Source: an uncultured Lentisphaeraceae bacterium (GTDB lineage Bacteria > Verrucomicrobiota > Kiritimatiellia > RFP12 > DVOR01). From it: a stretch of DNA of 54,952 nucleotides. The first letter of the stretch is position 1; each line of letters starts with the position of its first letter. Location of the stretch: NCBI GenBank assembly GCA_949289005.1, contig CASEMQ010000057.1, positions 1 through 54,952 on the forward strand, written 5' to 3'. Below are positions 42,293-51,101 of the stretch, one piece after another. Under the pieces are notes generated by a model that made no database searches, was not told the origin of the DNA, and worked only from the letters and a program-made list of their open reading frames with translations. A program made the translations under genes and the position numbers.

Positions 42293-43471
42293 ATGGCACG
42301 GTTCACTTTGCCTCGTGATATTTATTTCGGCCCCGGCGCGATGAAAGAGCTCGCGGCGTTGGGCAAGACGCGCAAGCACGCCTTTGTGGTGACGGGAGGC
42401 CATTCGATGCAGAAGTGCGGCGCGTTGGCGCGGCTGGACGGCATCCTGAAGGATGCGGGGCTGGCGGTGACGCATTTCGAGGGCGTCGAGCCGGATCCCT
42501 CGGTGGAGACGGTGATGAAGGGCGCCGCGGCGATGCGCGAGGCGCAGCCCGACGTGATCGTGGCCATCGGCGGCGGCTCGCCCATCGACGCGGCCAAGGC
42601 CATGTGGGTCTTCTACGAGCACCCCGAGAAAACCTTCGACGACATCAAGGACCCCTTCACGATGCCCACGCTGCGCACCAAGGCGATTTTCGTGGCCATC
42701 CCCTCCACCTCCGGCACCGCCACCGAGGTCACCGCCTTCTCGGTTATCACCGATTATGCCACCAAGGTCAAGTATCCGCTGGCCGACTTCGAGATCACCC
42801 CCGACGTCGCCGTGGTGGACAGCGACCTGGCCGAGACCATGCCGCCGAAATTGACGGCGCACACGGGGCTCGACGCCCTCACCCACGCCATCGAGGCCTA
42901 CGTCGCCTCCCTGCACAGCGCCTTCTCCGACCCGCTCGCCATCGAGGCCATCCAAATGATCGACGATGACCTCGTGGCCTCCTACAACGGCGACATGGCC
43001 GCCCGCGGCCGCATGCACCTGGCCCAGTGCCTCGCCGGCATGGCCTTCTCCAACGCGCTCTTGGGCATCACCCACTCCATCGCCCACAAGATCGGCGCGC
43101 AGTTCCACCTGCCCCACGGCCTCTGCAACGCCATCCTCCAGCCCTTCGTCATCCAATTCAACCGCAAGGCCTGCGAGGGACGTTATGCCGACATCGCCCG
43201 CGCGCTCGGCCTCCCCGGCGCCACCGACGCCCAGCTCGTCAACGTCCTCATCGGCAAAATCGAGACCCTCAACGACGAGCTCGACATCCCGCCGACCCTC
43301 GAGGCCGCCGGCGTCTCCCGCGAGCTCTTCGACGAGCACCTCGACTTCATCGCCAAGAACGCCGTGCTCGACCCCTGCACCGGCGCCAACCCCCGCAAGA
43401 CCGAGGCCGAGGACATCCGCAAGATCCTCCTCGCGGCCTACGACGGCACCCCCGCCCAGATCAATTGGTAA
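42293..43471 (+). CDS. Iron-containing (group III) alcohol dehydrogenase
   Basis: A 392-residue Fe-ADH. NAD-binding GGGSPIDAAKAM and the signature STSGTATEVTAFSVI are present, and the metal ligands Asp/His are in HTGLDALTHAIEAYV, HSIAHKIGAQFHLPHG. Closest in style to the 1,3-propanediol/butanol dehydrogenase branch, acting in fermentation to re-oxidise NADH. The ATG at 42293 has a TAAGGAG site 9 bases upstream; an in-frame TTG two codons earlier is unlikely. It is monocistronic with its own promoter and a strong terminator. Codons shift from G- to C-ending along the gene. Confidence 0.94.
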   Translation: MARFTLPRDIYFGPGAMKELAALGKTRKHAFVVTGGHSMQKCGALARLDGILKDAGLAVTHFEGVEPDPSVETVMKGAAAMREAQPDVIVAIGGGSPIDAAKAMWVFYEHPEKTFDDIKDPFTMPTLRTKAIFVAIPSTSGTATEVTAFSVITDYATKVKYPLADFEITPDVAVVDSDLAETMPPKLTAHTGLDALTHAIEAYVASLHSAFSDPLAIEAIQMIDDDLVASYNGDMAARGRMHLAQCLAGMAFSNALLGITHSIAHKIGAQFHLPHGLCNAILQPFVIQFNRKACEGRYADIARALGLPGATDAQLVNVLIGKIETLNDELDIPPTLEAAGVSRELFDEHLDFIAKNAVLDPCTGANPRKTEAEDIRKILLAAYDGTPAQINW

Positions 43472-43481
43472 CGCGGCGCCA

Positions 43482-43527
43482 AGCACGAAAAAAACCCCGG
43501 CCGTTCCCGGCCGGGGCTTTTTCGTGC
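43482..43527. terminator. Bidirectional terminator between the dehydrogenase and GH89 genes
   Basis: gcacgaaaaa, then ccccggcc/ggccgggg, then ctttttcgtgc: the flanking A/T tracts themselves pair, lengthening the stem, and T-runs follow on both strands. Confidence 0.9.
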
Positions 43528-43539
43528 ACTGCGGCGAAA

Positions 43540-46008
43540 TCATTCCTTTGCGCGGCGGAGGATGATCACGCCGGCGGAACGGTTGCCGCCATCGCCGGTG
43601 GCGGTGATTGTCAGCGTATAGGCATCCAGGTTGGTTCGGAAGGTCGGCAACGCGAGGGTATAGACATTGTCTTGGCGGCGAATGCCCGCGTAGCCGGGGT
43701 GCACGTCCGAAGCGACGCGTTTGTCGCCCTCGAAGAGCTCCACCTTCTCGATTTTGAGGGCGTTCGGGCCGTTCTTCCAGAGGATTTCTACGGTGTAGGT
43801 GCCCGCGCGGTCCACAAGGTCCGAGACATCGACGGTCATTTCGCCGGCGGCGAGATCCCACGGCAGGCCGGGGTCGTACGCAAAGGCGTCTGGCCAGCGT
43901 TCGTGGCAGGCACGGGCAAAGGCAAGCGCGGCGGCCACATCGTCCACCAAAGGGCGGGTGGGCGTGACGATGGTGGTGCCGTTGGCCTCAAAGTCGCGGG
44001 TGAGCGCCTCGATGGCCGCGGCGGTTTCTTTGGCGTCAGGGGCGGCGAAGAAGCGCTCCCAGCGCTTTTTGTAGTAGCCCGCCATCAGGCCGGCGAGCTG
44101 GCGATGGGCGTAGTCGCTGAGGCACCCGCGTGCGCGGCCCGTCCACGAGACGACCATGCGGCGCCAGGCGCGCGCGGCGGCCTCGCCGCCCTGGCGGGCG
44201 GCCCGGGCCTCGTGCCAATCGAGCCGCCAGCGTGGCTCGTGGGCGAGAACGGCCTCAGTGCGGTCGATGGCCTCGAGGAAGGCCGCGCGGGCGTCGGGGT
44301 CGGCCTTGGCTTGGGCGAGCAGGGGGCGCGAGAGATCGGCGAGCGCCTGGCGCGTGGCGTCCGCGAGATCGTAGCGGAAGGTCTCGGCCCGCAAGAGGGC
44401 GGGTGTCTCGCGGGCGGCGCGGAGGAGGGCCTCGGCGGCGCGGAGGGTCGCGACCGGCGCGTAGTAGGGCTCGCCGCTAGTCCAGGAGGAGACCTTGCGG
44501 GCGTTCCAGGAGGGGTAGGCGCAGAGGACGTTCTCGATGCTGCCGTCCTGCTCGCGCGTGAAGGTGTGGCAGGAATCCGCCAGGCGACGCAGGCCCTCTT
44601 GGGCGGCAGGCGTGCAGAAACCGTAGCGGCGGGTGGCGTAGAGGGCGAGCCAGGCGTCGAGGTCGGCGTCGTCCATCGTCTTGCCGGCGGGCATGAAGAA
44701 GCGCTCGGCGAAGAGCTGGTAGGGCATGGGGCTGGTCTCCAACCCCTCGGAGAGAAAGCCGAAGCCTTGAAGCGTCTTGGCGCCCGGCACGCGCGTCAGG
44801 TCGCCCAGGCGCATGAGGCTGGGCATGCCGCCGCAGAGCCCTTGGCGCCCGCCAAAGTTGAAGAGCTCGCACCAGAGCCATGGGATGTCGCCGAAGGCGC
44901 GCCGGTAGTCATGGCCGCGGTGCTGGTCGCGCACCAAGGCCTCGACCAGCGTGTGCGCGGGATCCATGCCGGCCAGAAGCGCGGGGCGCGGGTTGGCCTG
45001 CCAGGCCTGGACGACCCAAACCGCGCCGGGCGAGGCGGCCTGCTGCGCCGCCTGGACGGCCCGCGCGCAGGCCGTCACATCCAGCCCGCCGGTGCGCCCG
45101 CCCTCGTGGAAGAGGTCGCCCCCGAAGCAGTCCGCGCGCGTGATGCCGTAGACCACGAAGAGATTGCGATACCAAATGGCCGCGAGCTCGCGGAAGGCGC
45201 GCGTGGTGGGGTCGAGCACCGCGGGGCGGACAAAGTAGGGCTCGCACCACGTGCCCTGCCCGACGAAGCGCGCGTCGGGGAAGCGCGTTTTGTCCAGGTA
45301 TTGCCCCAGGTCGTGCGGCACCAGGCCGGTGAAGGCCTGGAGGATGGGCTTCATGCCCAGCGCCTTGGCCTCCTGGACGATGAAGCGGCCGACTTCGGCG
45401 TTGCGGTCGATGGCCTCCTGCGGGAGCGGGCCGCCGAGCCCCTCGAGGTTGCCCATGTTCCACCACGCGGCGGCGGCCTCGTCGGGCAGGAAGGCGGCGA
45501 TGCGCGCCTCGGGGTAGCCCACCTCGCGCAAGGTCAGCTGCCACACCTTCTGCAGCCCCGCCTGCACCAACGGCATCTCCACGCCGAAGAGCGCCAGGCG
45601 ATCCAGCTCCTCCCGCCAGGCCGCCTCGTCCCAAAAGGCCATTGTGTACGACAGCGTGCAGTAGTTGTAGGCCTGCGTGTGCGGATACGCCGGCGCGAAG
45701 GTCAGCGTCCGCCCCGGCGTCGGCCACGGCCCCTCCAGGCGGCTGCCGCACCATGACCAGTGCGCGTTGGCCACCTCGCGCAGGTAGAGCCCCAGCCCCG
45801 CCGCCGCCAGGCGCGTCCCCGGCGCCACGATCGCGATGCCATCCTTGCCCGACGGCGCGACCGTGATTGCCTTCGCGCCCGGGTCCACGCGGAAGCGCAC
45901 GCGCCCCGCCAATTCGGGCGAAACCCGCCCCGCCAAATCCTCCAGCGGCCCCGCCACGGCCATCGCCGCCGCCATCGCCGCCACCATGCCTGCGACCAAA
46001 CGCTTCAT
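43540..46008 (-). CDS. Exported alpha-N-acetylglucosaminidase (GH89, NAGLU-like)
   Basis: An 822-residue protein with signal peptide (MKRLVAGMVAAMAAAMAVAG), a small N-terminal alpha/beta domain, and the GH89 catalytic core: TLSYTMAFWDEAAWREELDR, WWNMGNLEGLGGP, GTWCEPYF, WVVQAWQANPRPALLAGMDP, WLWCELFNFGGRQGLCGG. Family enzymes remove terminal alpha-GlcNAc from heparan-type chains or alpha-1,4-GlcNAc-capped mucin O-glycans. The Glu residues in CEPYF and WCELFNF are candidates for the catalytic pair. An extra C-terminal beta-domain (VDVSDLVDRAGTYTVEILWK) may bind substrate. Export plus substrate suggests use of host mucus or glycosaminoglycan. Confidence 0.92.
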   Translation of the reverse strand: MKRLVAGMVAAMAAAMAVAGPLEDLAGRVSPELAGRVRFRVDPGAKAITVAPSGKDGIAIVAPGTRLAAAGLGLYLREVANAHWSWCGSRLEGPWPTPGRTLTFAPAYPHTQAYNYCTLSYTMAFWDEAAWREELDRLALFGVEMPLVQAGLQKVWQLTLREVGYPEARIAAFLPDEAAAAWWNMGNLEGLGGPLPQEAIDRNAEVGRFIVQEAKALGMKPILQAFTGLVPHDLGQYLDKTRFPDARFVGQGTWCEPYFVRPAVLDPTTRAFRELAAIWYRNLFVVYGITRADCFGGDLFHEGGRTGGLDVTACARAVQAAQQAASPGAVWVVQAWQANPRPALLAGMDPAHTLVEALVRDQHRGHDYRRAFGDIPWLWCELFNFGGRQGLCGGMPSLMRLGDLTRVPGAKTLQGFGFLSEGLETSPMPYQLFAERFFMPAGKTMDDADLDAWLALYATRRYGFCTPAAQEGLRRLADSCHTFTREQDGSIENVLCAYPSWNARKVSSWTSGEPYYAPVATLRAAEALLRAARETPALLRAETFRYDLADATRQALADLSRPLLAQAKADPDARAAFLEAIDRTEAVLAHEPRWRLDWHEARAARQGGEAAARAWRRMVVSWTGRARGCLSDYAHRQLAGLMAGYYKKRWERFFAAPDAKETAAAIEALTRDFEANGTTIVTPTRPLVDDVAAALAFARACHERWPDAFAYDPGLPWDLAAGEMTVDVSDLVDRAGTYTVEILWKNGPNALKIEKVELFEGDKRVASDVHPGYAGIRRQDNVYTLALPTFRTNLDAYTLTITATGDGGNRSAGVIILRRAKE

Positions 46009-46029
46009 CGTGCGCTCCTTTCGCCGTGT

Positions 46030-46035
46030 ATTCTA
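46030..46035 (-). promoter_or_regulatory. Extended -10 of the GH89 gene
   Basis: Minus strand TGCTAGAAT about 25 bases before the gene (hexamer 46030-46035), followed by AAAGGAG and the ATG. No clear -35. Confidence 0.55.
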
Positions 46036-46067
46036 GCACATCCCGCCCGCGCCGAACGGCGCCGCCG

Positions 46068-48182
46068 TCAGGCGCGGAGGCGGGCGAGGAGGCGGCGGAG
46101 GAGGGAGGGCTTTGGGGAGGCGCCGGGGGGCGGGCAGGGGCGGGCGTTGAGGTCGGCGTAGCGGGCGCGGAGGGCGTCTTGGGAGGAAAGGGCCTTGGGC
46201 CCGGGGGCGGGGAGGGCGTAGGTGCCGTCGGGCGCCATGACGCGGGCTTTGGCGGTGTCGGCGCGGAGAATGCGAATGACCTCGAGGAGATCGGCGCGGC
46301 AATCGGGGTCGAGGATGGGTGTGTAGACCTCGACGCGGCGGTTGAGGTTGCGGTTGAGGAAGTCGCCCGAGCCGATGAAGAGACGTTCGCGGCCGGGGGC
46401 GCCGAAGCAGAGGAGGCGGGTGTGCTCGAGACTGTCGCCGACGACGGAGCGGATGGCGAGACGGTCGGTGCGGCCGGGGATGCCGGGTCTGACGCAGCAG
46501 ATGCCGCGGACGTGGAGGGTGAGGTCGACGCCGGCGCGGGAGGCCTCGATGAGCTTGCGGATCAGCGGCATGTTGTTGAGGCTGTTGACCTTGAGGAAGG
46601 CTTGGGCGGGGCGGCCGGCGCGGGCCTCGGCGATTTCCTCGTCGAGCTGGGCAAGGAGGCGGGGAAGGAAGGTCTTGGGGGCGACCCAGAGGCGCTCGGT
46701 CTCGACCTCGGGCTCGCCGAGGCAGAGGGCGCGGAAGAGGCGGATGGCGTCGCGGCCGATGACAGGGTCGGCGGTGAGATAGGAGAGGTCGGTGTATTGG
46801 GCGGCGGTCTTTTCGTTGTAGTTGCCGGTGCCGATCTGGGTGATGGTGCGGGGTTCGTCGCCGCCGTCGTTGTAGAGGATGAGGCAGACTTTGGCGTGGA
46901 CTTTGTAGCCGGGGAGGCCGTAGATGACGGTGCAGCCGGCCTCCTGGAGCATTTCGGAGTAGTTGATGTTGCTCTCCTCGTCGAAGCGGGCGCGGAGTTC
47001 GAGTACGCAGAGGACGTCTTTGCCGTTTTCGGCGGCGCGCGCGAGGGCTTGGGCGATGCGGCTGTTGGCGGCGAGGCGGTAGAGCGTGATGCGGATGGCG
47101 GTGACGCGCGGGTCGTCGGCGGCCTGCTCAAGAAGCCGCACGAAGGGGGCGATGCTCTCGAAGGGAAAATGGAGGAGACGGTCTTTCTCGCGGACGCGGG
47201 CGGCGATCTCGCCTTGCGCCCAGGCCACGGGGGCGGGCTTGCGGGGCTCGGCGGAGAGGGCCCGGGCCACCTCGGGCGGGAGGGCCTTGGCCAGGCCAAA
47301 GGCAAAGGCCGGGTCGAGCGGGAGGGCTTGCGCGCGGGGGGTGACGTTGTCGGGCAGGGCAAGGCGCTCGCGCAGGATGGCCTCGAGCTCCGGGCTCGGC
47401 GCGCGGTCGCACTGGACGCGGACGGGCGCCAGGCGTTTGCGGCGGCGGAGGAAGTCGCGCATCGCCCCGCGGAAGTCGCCCTCGCCCTCACGCTCCTCCA
47501 CGGTGAGGTCGGCATTGCGGGTGACGCGGCAGACGACCATCTCGTCGGGGAGGCGGCCATAGAGTTTGGGCGCGAAGAAGCGGACGACGTCGCCGGTGTG
47601 GAGCACCCAGTGGCCCGTGTCGTCGGAGAAGACCTTGAAGCGCGGCAGGCGGCCGAGCGGGATGACGCCCAGCGTGCGCTTGCCCAGGCGCGCGACGACG
47701 GCGGCCTCGCGGTCGCGCACAAAGGGAAAGGGATGGTGCGCATCGATGGCCAGCGGCGAGAGCAACGGCTTGATCTCCTCCTTGTAGAAACGCGCCATGG
47801 CGGCGGCGCGCGGGCCGTCGAGCGTCTCGGCGCGCACAAAGTCCACCCCATGCGCGGCGAGCGCGGCGCGGATGCCGCGGGCCACCTCGGCGGCATCGTC
47901 CATCAACGCGTTGGCGCGTTGGGTGACGGCCTCGAGCTGCTGGCCGGGCGTCCAGCCCGTCTTGTCGTCGATGGGCGGCGGCTCCTCGGCCAACTGATCG
48001 ACCAGCGTGCCGACGCGGACGCGGAAGAACTCGTCGAGATTGCTCAGGAAGATGCCCAGGAAGGCGAGGCGATCCAGCGGCGGGCGCCCCTCCAGGGCCG
48101 CCTCTTCCAACACGCGCCGGTTGAAGCCCAGCCAGCTCAGTTCGCGGTTGACGGTACAGCCGTAGGCAACAGTTTGGTCCAT
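46068..48182 (-). CDS. ppk: Polyphosphate kinase 1
   Basis: A 704-residue PPK1 making polyphosphate from ATP. N-terminal NRELSWLGFNRRVLEEA, head-domain LPLDPAFAFGLAK, and the catalytic region with the autophosphorylated His in YKVHAKVCLIL and GTGNYNEKTAAQYTDLSYLT are typical, as is VHVRGICCVRPGIPG. The C-terminal phospholipase-D-like domain ends with NRNLNRRVEVYTPILDP. It overlaps the end of ppx by 46 bases in another frame, so the two genes are coupled. Confidence 0.96.
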   Translation of the reverse strand: MDQTVAYGCTVNRELSWLGFNRRVLEEAALEGRPPLDRLAFLGIFLSNLDEFFRVRVGTLVDQLAEEPPPIDDKTGWTPGQQLEAVTQRANALMDDAAEVARGIRAALAAHGVDFVRAETLDGPRAAAMARFYKEEIKPLLSPLAIDAHHPFPFVRDREAAVVARLGKRTLGVIPLGRLPRFKVFSDDTGHWVLHTGDVVRFFAPKLYGRLPDEMVVCRVTRNADLTVEEREGEGDFRGAMRDFLRRRKRLAPVRVQCDRAPSPELEAILRERLALPDNVTPRAQALPLDPAFAFGLAKALPPEVARALSAEPRKPAPVAWAQGEIAARVREKDRLLHFPFESIAPFVRLLEQAADDPRVTAIRITLYRLAANSRIAQALARAAENGKDVLCVLELRARFDEESNINYSEMLQEAGCTVIYGLPGYKVHAKVCLILYNDGGDEPRTITQIGTGNYNEKTAAQYTDLSYLTADPVIGRDAIRLFRALCLGEPEVETERLWVAPKTFLPRLLAQLDEEIAEARAGRPAQAFLKVNSLNNMPLIRKLIEASRAGVDLTLHVRGICCVRPGIPGRTDRLAIRSVVGDSLEHTRLLCFGAPGRERLFIGSGDFLNRNLNRRVEVYTPILDPDCRADLLEVIRILRADTAKARVMAPDGTYALPAPGPKALSSQDALRARYADLNARPCPPPGASPKPSLLRRLLARLRA

Positions 48183-49084
48183 AAAAACCCTTCCCGGACG
48201 CCCGTGGGCATCACTTCGATCGTCTCACACTCCAAATGGCGCGCGATGGCCTCCATCGCCAACACCCCCGGCAACAAGGTGGACATCCGCCCCGGGATGA
48301 TCCGCCGCAGGGTCGCCACCATGCGCCCCTCATTTTTGCGCGCGTCGCGCAGTATTTGGCGGAGCGCGTCGCGCGAGACGCAGAGGCACTCGCCGTCGCT
48401 CTCCGCCTGGCCCGTGGCGCGCAACACCTTGGCCACCGCCCGCGCCGTGCCCCCCATCGCGTGCAAGGTCGGCGGGCGCACCCCCGTGAAGCCGGGCAGA
48501 TACTCCTCCAGCGTCCCCCGCACGTAGCGGCGCATCGCACGCGCCTCTTCCCGGTCCGGGAAAAGCCCCCGCCGCACGAAATGCTCCCCCAGCGTCAGGC
48601 AGCCGAAGGGCAGCGACGCTCCCTCGCGCAGGCCCTCGGGCTGAAAGCGGAAGACTTGGCAGCTGCCGCCCCCCAAATCGAAGGCGAAGCCCTCGCGCAG
48701 CCCCATCCGCAGGAGCGCCGCGCAATCGCAGGCCATCTCCTCCTCCGCCGTCAGCGGCAGGATGTCGATGCCCGTCAGGCGGCGCACCGCCTCCACCGCC
48801 TCCGCGCGATTCGTCACCCCGCGCAACGACGCCGTGGAAAACGCCGTCACCCGCTCGCACCGGCACAGCGCGCAAAAGCGCTTCATGTGCAGCAACGTCG
48901 CGCACAGCCGCCCCACCCCCTCCTCCGTCAGCCGGCCATCCTTCACATAGGCGATGAGCCCCGTGTAGTCCCGCTCGCTGTACAGCTTGCGCACCCGCTC
49001 GCCCCGCCGGCAGTACACCACCGTCCGGATCGTGTTCGAGCCCACGTCGATCAACGCCAGTTTCCCAATCGCTTCCTTTTCCAT
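48137..49084 (-). CDS. ppx: Ppx/GppA-family phosphatase
   Basis: A 315-residue protein of the sugar-kinase/Hsp70/actin superfamily related to exopolyphosphatase and pppGpp phosphatase. IDVGSNTIRTVVY and FDLGGGSCQVFRF are the two nucleotide/phosphate loops; FSTASLRGVTNRAEAVEAV lies between. It lacks the long C-terminal HD-like domain of E. coli Ppx (513 residues). The start is the ATG at 49084, with GAGGG upstream; an upstream in-frame ATG falls inside the -10. Pairing with ppk suggests polyphosphate turnover. Confidence 0.88.
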   Translation of the reverse strand: MEKEAIGKLALIDVGSNTIRTVVYCRRGERVRKLYSERDYTGLIAYVKDGRLTEEGVGRLCATLLHMKRFCALCRCERVTAFSTASLRGVTNRAEAVEAVRRLTGIDILPLTAEEEMACDCAALLRMGLREGFAFDLGGGSCQVFRFQPEGLREGASLPFGCLTLGEHFVRRGLFPDREEARAMRRYVRGTLEEYLPGFTGVRPPTLHAMGGTARAVAKVLRATGQAESDGECLCVSRDALRQILRDARKNEGRMVATLRRIIPGRMSTLLPGVLAMEAIARHLECETIEVMPTGVREGFLWTKLLPTAVPSTAN

Positions 49085-49094
49085 AATCGCCCTC

Positions 49095-49100
49095 ATGATA
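49095..49100 (-). promoter_or_regulatory. Extended -10 of ppx-ppk
   Basis: Minus strand TGTTATCAT has its -10 hexamer at 49095-49100, ten bases before the start codon at 49084, predicting a leader of only a few bases. Confidence 0.55.
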
Positions 49101-49424
49101 ACACACCACTGTTAGAAAATTGTTTGGCCACCCGCGCACCAATCCCGTCCGGGAAAATGAACGCTTCGGGACCACAAAGGCCACAAAAGGACGCGAACAG
49201 AACCGGATGGACGACGAATGGGAAAACGCGGATTGCGCGGTTTCTTGCGTCGTGCAAACCAAACTTCCAACCATCCAAACTTCCACGAAGCCTTGTCAAT
49301 CACTTCCCCGCACCCAAAGACCTCGGGAGCACCTTTTCAATCGATGCACGGCGTCATCTTCCGAGACACGCCGTGTCCCAAACGCCCCCGCCCGGTGAAA
49401 AATCATCGACACGTGAAAAAACGC
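49101..49424. other. Gene-free stretch
   Basis: About 320 bases with lower GC than the flanks and no convincing frame, ribosome site or strong hairpin. Short frames on both strands do not resemble proteins. Confidence 0.6.
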
Positions 49425-49453
49425 TTGCGGCGGGAACGGGACTCTGCTACTTT
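49425..49453 (+). promoter_or_regulatory. Promoter of a candidate short transcript
   Basis: -35 TTGCGG (49425-49430), 17-bp spacer, extended -10 TGCTACTTT (hexamer 49448-49453). Confidence 0.55.
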
Positions 49454-49459
49454 GGGTTT

Positions 49460-49618
49460 GTTGTCAGCGAGGAAAGTTCTCAATGGATTTCTCGAAAGAT
49501 TGGTTGGATTTGATGCGCGCGTGCGGTTGCCCACCCGATGATTGGTGGGGCAGACCCACCGCGTTTTTCCCTTCTCCCCAAAGCCCCCGGCCCAGAAACG
49601 GCCGGGGGCTCTTTTTTT
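49460..49618 (+). ncRNA. Candidate small RNA of about 160 nt
   Basis: A promoter at 49425-49453 and a strong terminator at 49582-49618 bracket about 160 bases. The longest frame (from 49483, MDFSKDWLDLMRACGC...) reads through the terminator hairpin without a stop, so it is not credible as a gene. The middle folds around ttgcccacc/ggtggggca (about 49528-49556). I cannot match a known RNA family. It might instead be a leader of the following operon, released by antitermination. Confidence 0.45.
49582..49618 (+). terminator. Strong terminator upstream of the novel operon
   Basis: 11-bp stem agcccccggcc/ggccgggggct (49582-49592, 49600-49610), seven-base loop, then CTTTTTTT. It separates the short transcript from the downstream operon. 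Confidence 0.88.
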
Positions 49619-49651
49619 CCCCATTACTGTGTGACCGAAAGGACACATGCC

Positions 49652-49735
49652 ATGAAGCCGAACACGACAACGCCAACTTTCTCGAGACCTCCCGCGTCAC
49701 GGCCAACCACCACAACCCTTCGCCGGGACGAGTGA
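49652..49735 (+). CDS. Possible 27-residue Thr-rich leader peptide
   Basis: ATG at 49652 with GAAAGGA about 9 bases upstream opens a 27-codon frame containing eight Thr codons. Ribosome site style matches neighbouring genes. It may be a leader peptide or chance; no Thr-related genes follow and no classical attenuator is seen. Confidence 0.3.
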   Translation: MKPNTTTPTFSRPPASRPTTTTLRRDE

Positions 49736-49766
49736 GAGTGCGATTTCCTCATTACCGATGAGGTGT

Positions 49767-49786
49767 GCGACATGTGTCGCACAAAA
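49767..49786. promoter_or_regulatory. Dyad before the first gene of the novel operon
   Basis: TGTGCGAC ATGT GTCGCACA is a perfect 8-bp inverted repeat with a 4-base centre, 16 bases before the ATG at 49803; a second stem, cctcat/atgagg, precedes it. It may be an operator or an mRNA hairpin controlling translation. Confidence 0.5.
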
Positions 49787-49802
49787 ACAAAGGAGCACAA
49801 CG

Positions 49803-50234
49803 ATGAACACGAAGAAAACGATGACGATCCTCGCGCTGAGCGCGCTCACCATTTTGGCGAGCGTCGGCTGCGCGGGCAACCCCAACCGCCCGAAGACGGT
49901 GGCCGTCGATTCCGCCGGCAAGGTCTTCGCGGCGCCTGCGCCGATCGAGCCCTCGGCGGCGGAACGCCATGCGGCGGACTTCGCCGCCGCCAAGACCCTC
50001 GATGGTCAGCTCGCGGCCGCCAAGGCCGCCTCGCGCGACCCGCGCCTCGACATCGCCGATCGCGTGGCCTGGGCCGAAAAGGCCGTCCGCCTCGCGCTCC
50101 GCCATCCGACCTTTGACGGCGGCGACGCCTTCGCGAACTATGCCGCCTTTGCGGACGCGGCGCGCGCGGCGAACATCCCCCTCAACCCCATCTTCCTAAA
50201 CCTCGCGGCGGCGCACCACGCACTGACCCGCTAA
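49803..50234 (+). CDS. Small lipoprotein of unknown function
   Basis: A 143-residue protein with a lipoprotein signal (TMTILALSALTILASVGC, lipobox ending at Cys23). The mature part is Ala-rich and helical (AAERHAADFAAAKTLDGQLA, VAWAEKAVRLALRHPTF). I recognise no family. AAAGGAG lies 8 bases before the ATG. It opens the run of seven to eight closely spaced genes. By position it could be an envelope anchor for the downstream ExbB/ExbD/TonB-like proteins, as Pal or TolB are for Tol, but that is inference. Confidence 0.8.
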   Translation: MNTKKTMTILALSALTILASVGCAGNPNRPKTVAVDSAGKVFAAPAPIEPSAAERHAADFAAAKTLDGQLAAAKAASRDPRLDIADRVAWAEKAVRLALRHPTFDGGDAFANYAAFADAARAANIPLNPIFLNLAAAHHALTR

Positions 50235-50251
50235 ACAGAAAGCAGGCACAC

Positions 50252-51079
50252 ATGAGCAAGCTCATCATCATCCTCGCCGCGCTCGTCGCGGCCATCGTCC
50301 CCACCACCCTCCGTGCCCAGCTGGCTTGGAGCCAGGAAGACTTCGCGGCCGTCTCCGAGGCCGTCGCCGCGGCCTCGCCCACCAACTCGATCTCGGAGGC
50401 TCAGGCCGGGCAGGCCGTCGCCGTCGCCCGCATCGCCGAGCTCCGCAAGCGGCTCGATGCGGCCAAGGGCCGCGGCGAGGCCGCCGAGATCCGCGCCGCC
50501 AACGAAGAGCTCACCAAGGGCTTTTGCGCCATCCTTGACGCCGAGAAGGCGCAGGCCGAATCCTCCCTGGCGCGCCAGCGCGAGCTTCGCGACCGCATGG
50601 GGCGGCTCTTGCTGGTGGGGCAGGTCTCCGCCCCCGGCACGCCGGCGACGCGCGAAGCCTCGAGCCGCGCCGCGAAGATGCACGATGGCCTCTTCTCGGC
50701 GGACGGCCTGGGCGCCCTTGGGGTCGATGGCTATTCGCGAGGTCTTGCAGCGCAGCTCGCGGCAAACGCCAACGGCGCCAACGCCCTCACGGCACGATTG
50801 GGCAACGGGGCCGATCCCCTTGTCGCCTACAATCGCGCCGAGATGGCCATCCAGTCGCTCGAGCGCAACATTGCCCTCTACGACACCATCAAGGGCATCG
50901 CGATCGGCCGGGGCATCGAGGTCGCCCTCGCCACGCTGAACGGCGACCTCGGCGGCGACCTCAGCGACAGCCCCGTACTTGGAGCCATCCTCGACACCCT
51001 CGGCACGCCCGCCGACGGCGAGACCGCCGAAGGCCCCATCGCCCCCATCGGCAATGACGACGATACCCTCTATTACTAA
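50252..51079 (+). CDS. Exported helical protein of unknown function
   Basis: A 275-residue protein with a signal peptide (MSKLIIILAALVAAIVPTTLRA). Residues about 40-100 form heptad-like helices (VAVARIAELRKRLDAAKGRG, ILDAEKAQAESSLARQREL), then a Gly/Ala/Asn-rich middle (LAAQLAANANGANALTARLG) and an acidic C-terminal tail (GNDDDTLYY). Organisation recalls periplasmic VirB5/TrbJ-like helical proteins, but there is no other conjugation gene and I do not assign it. It lies 17 bases after the lipoprotein gene. Confidence 0.8.
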   Translation: MSKLIIILAALVAAIVPTTLRAQLAWSQEDFAAVSEAVAAASPTNSISEAQAGQAVAVARIAELRKRLDAAKGRGEAAEIRAANEELTKGFCAILDAEKAQAESSLARQRELRDRMGRLLLVGQVSAPGTPATREASSRAAKMHDGLFSADGLGALGVDGYSRGLAAQLAANANGANALTARLGNGADPLVAYNRAEMAIQSLERNIALYDTIKGIAIGRGIEVALATLNGDLGGDLSDSPVLGAILDTLGTPADGETAEGPIAPIGNDDDTLYY

Positions 51080-51101
51080 CCCAACCACAAGGAGAACTGC
51101 C

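Noticed and set aside
49652..49786. Threonine attenuator (Thr-rich mini-frame followed by stems)
   Set aside because: No terminator with T-run follows and no threonine-pathway gene is downstream; kept only as a low-confidence small frame.
50252..51079. VirB5/TrbJ conjugation protein
   Set aside because: Helical exported layout is similar, but no other conjugation gene is present nearby.
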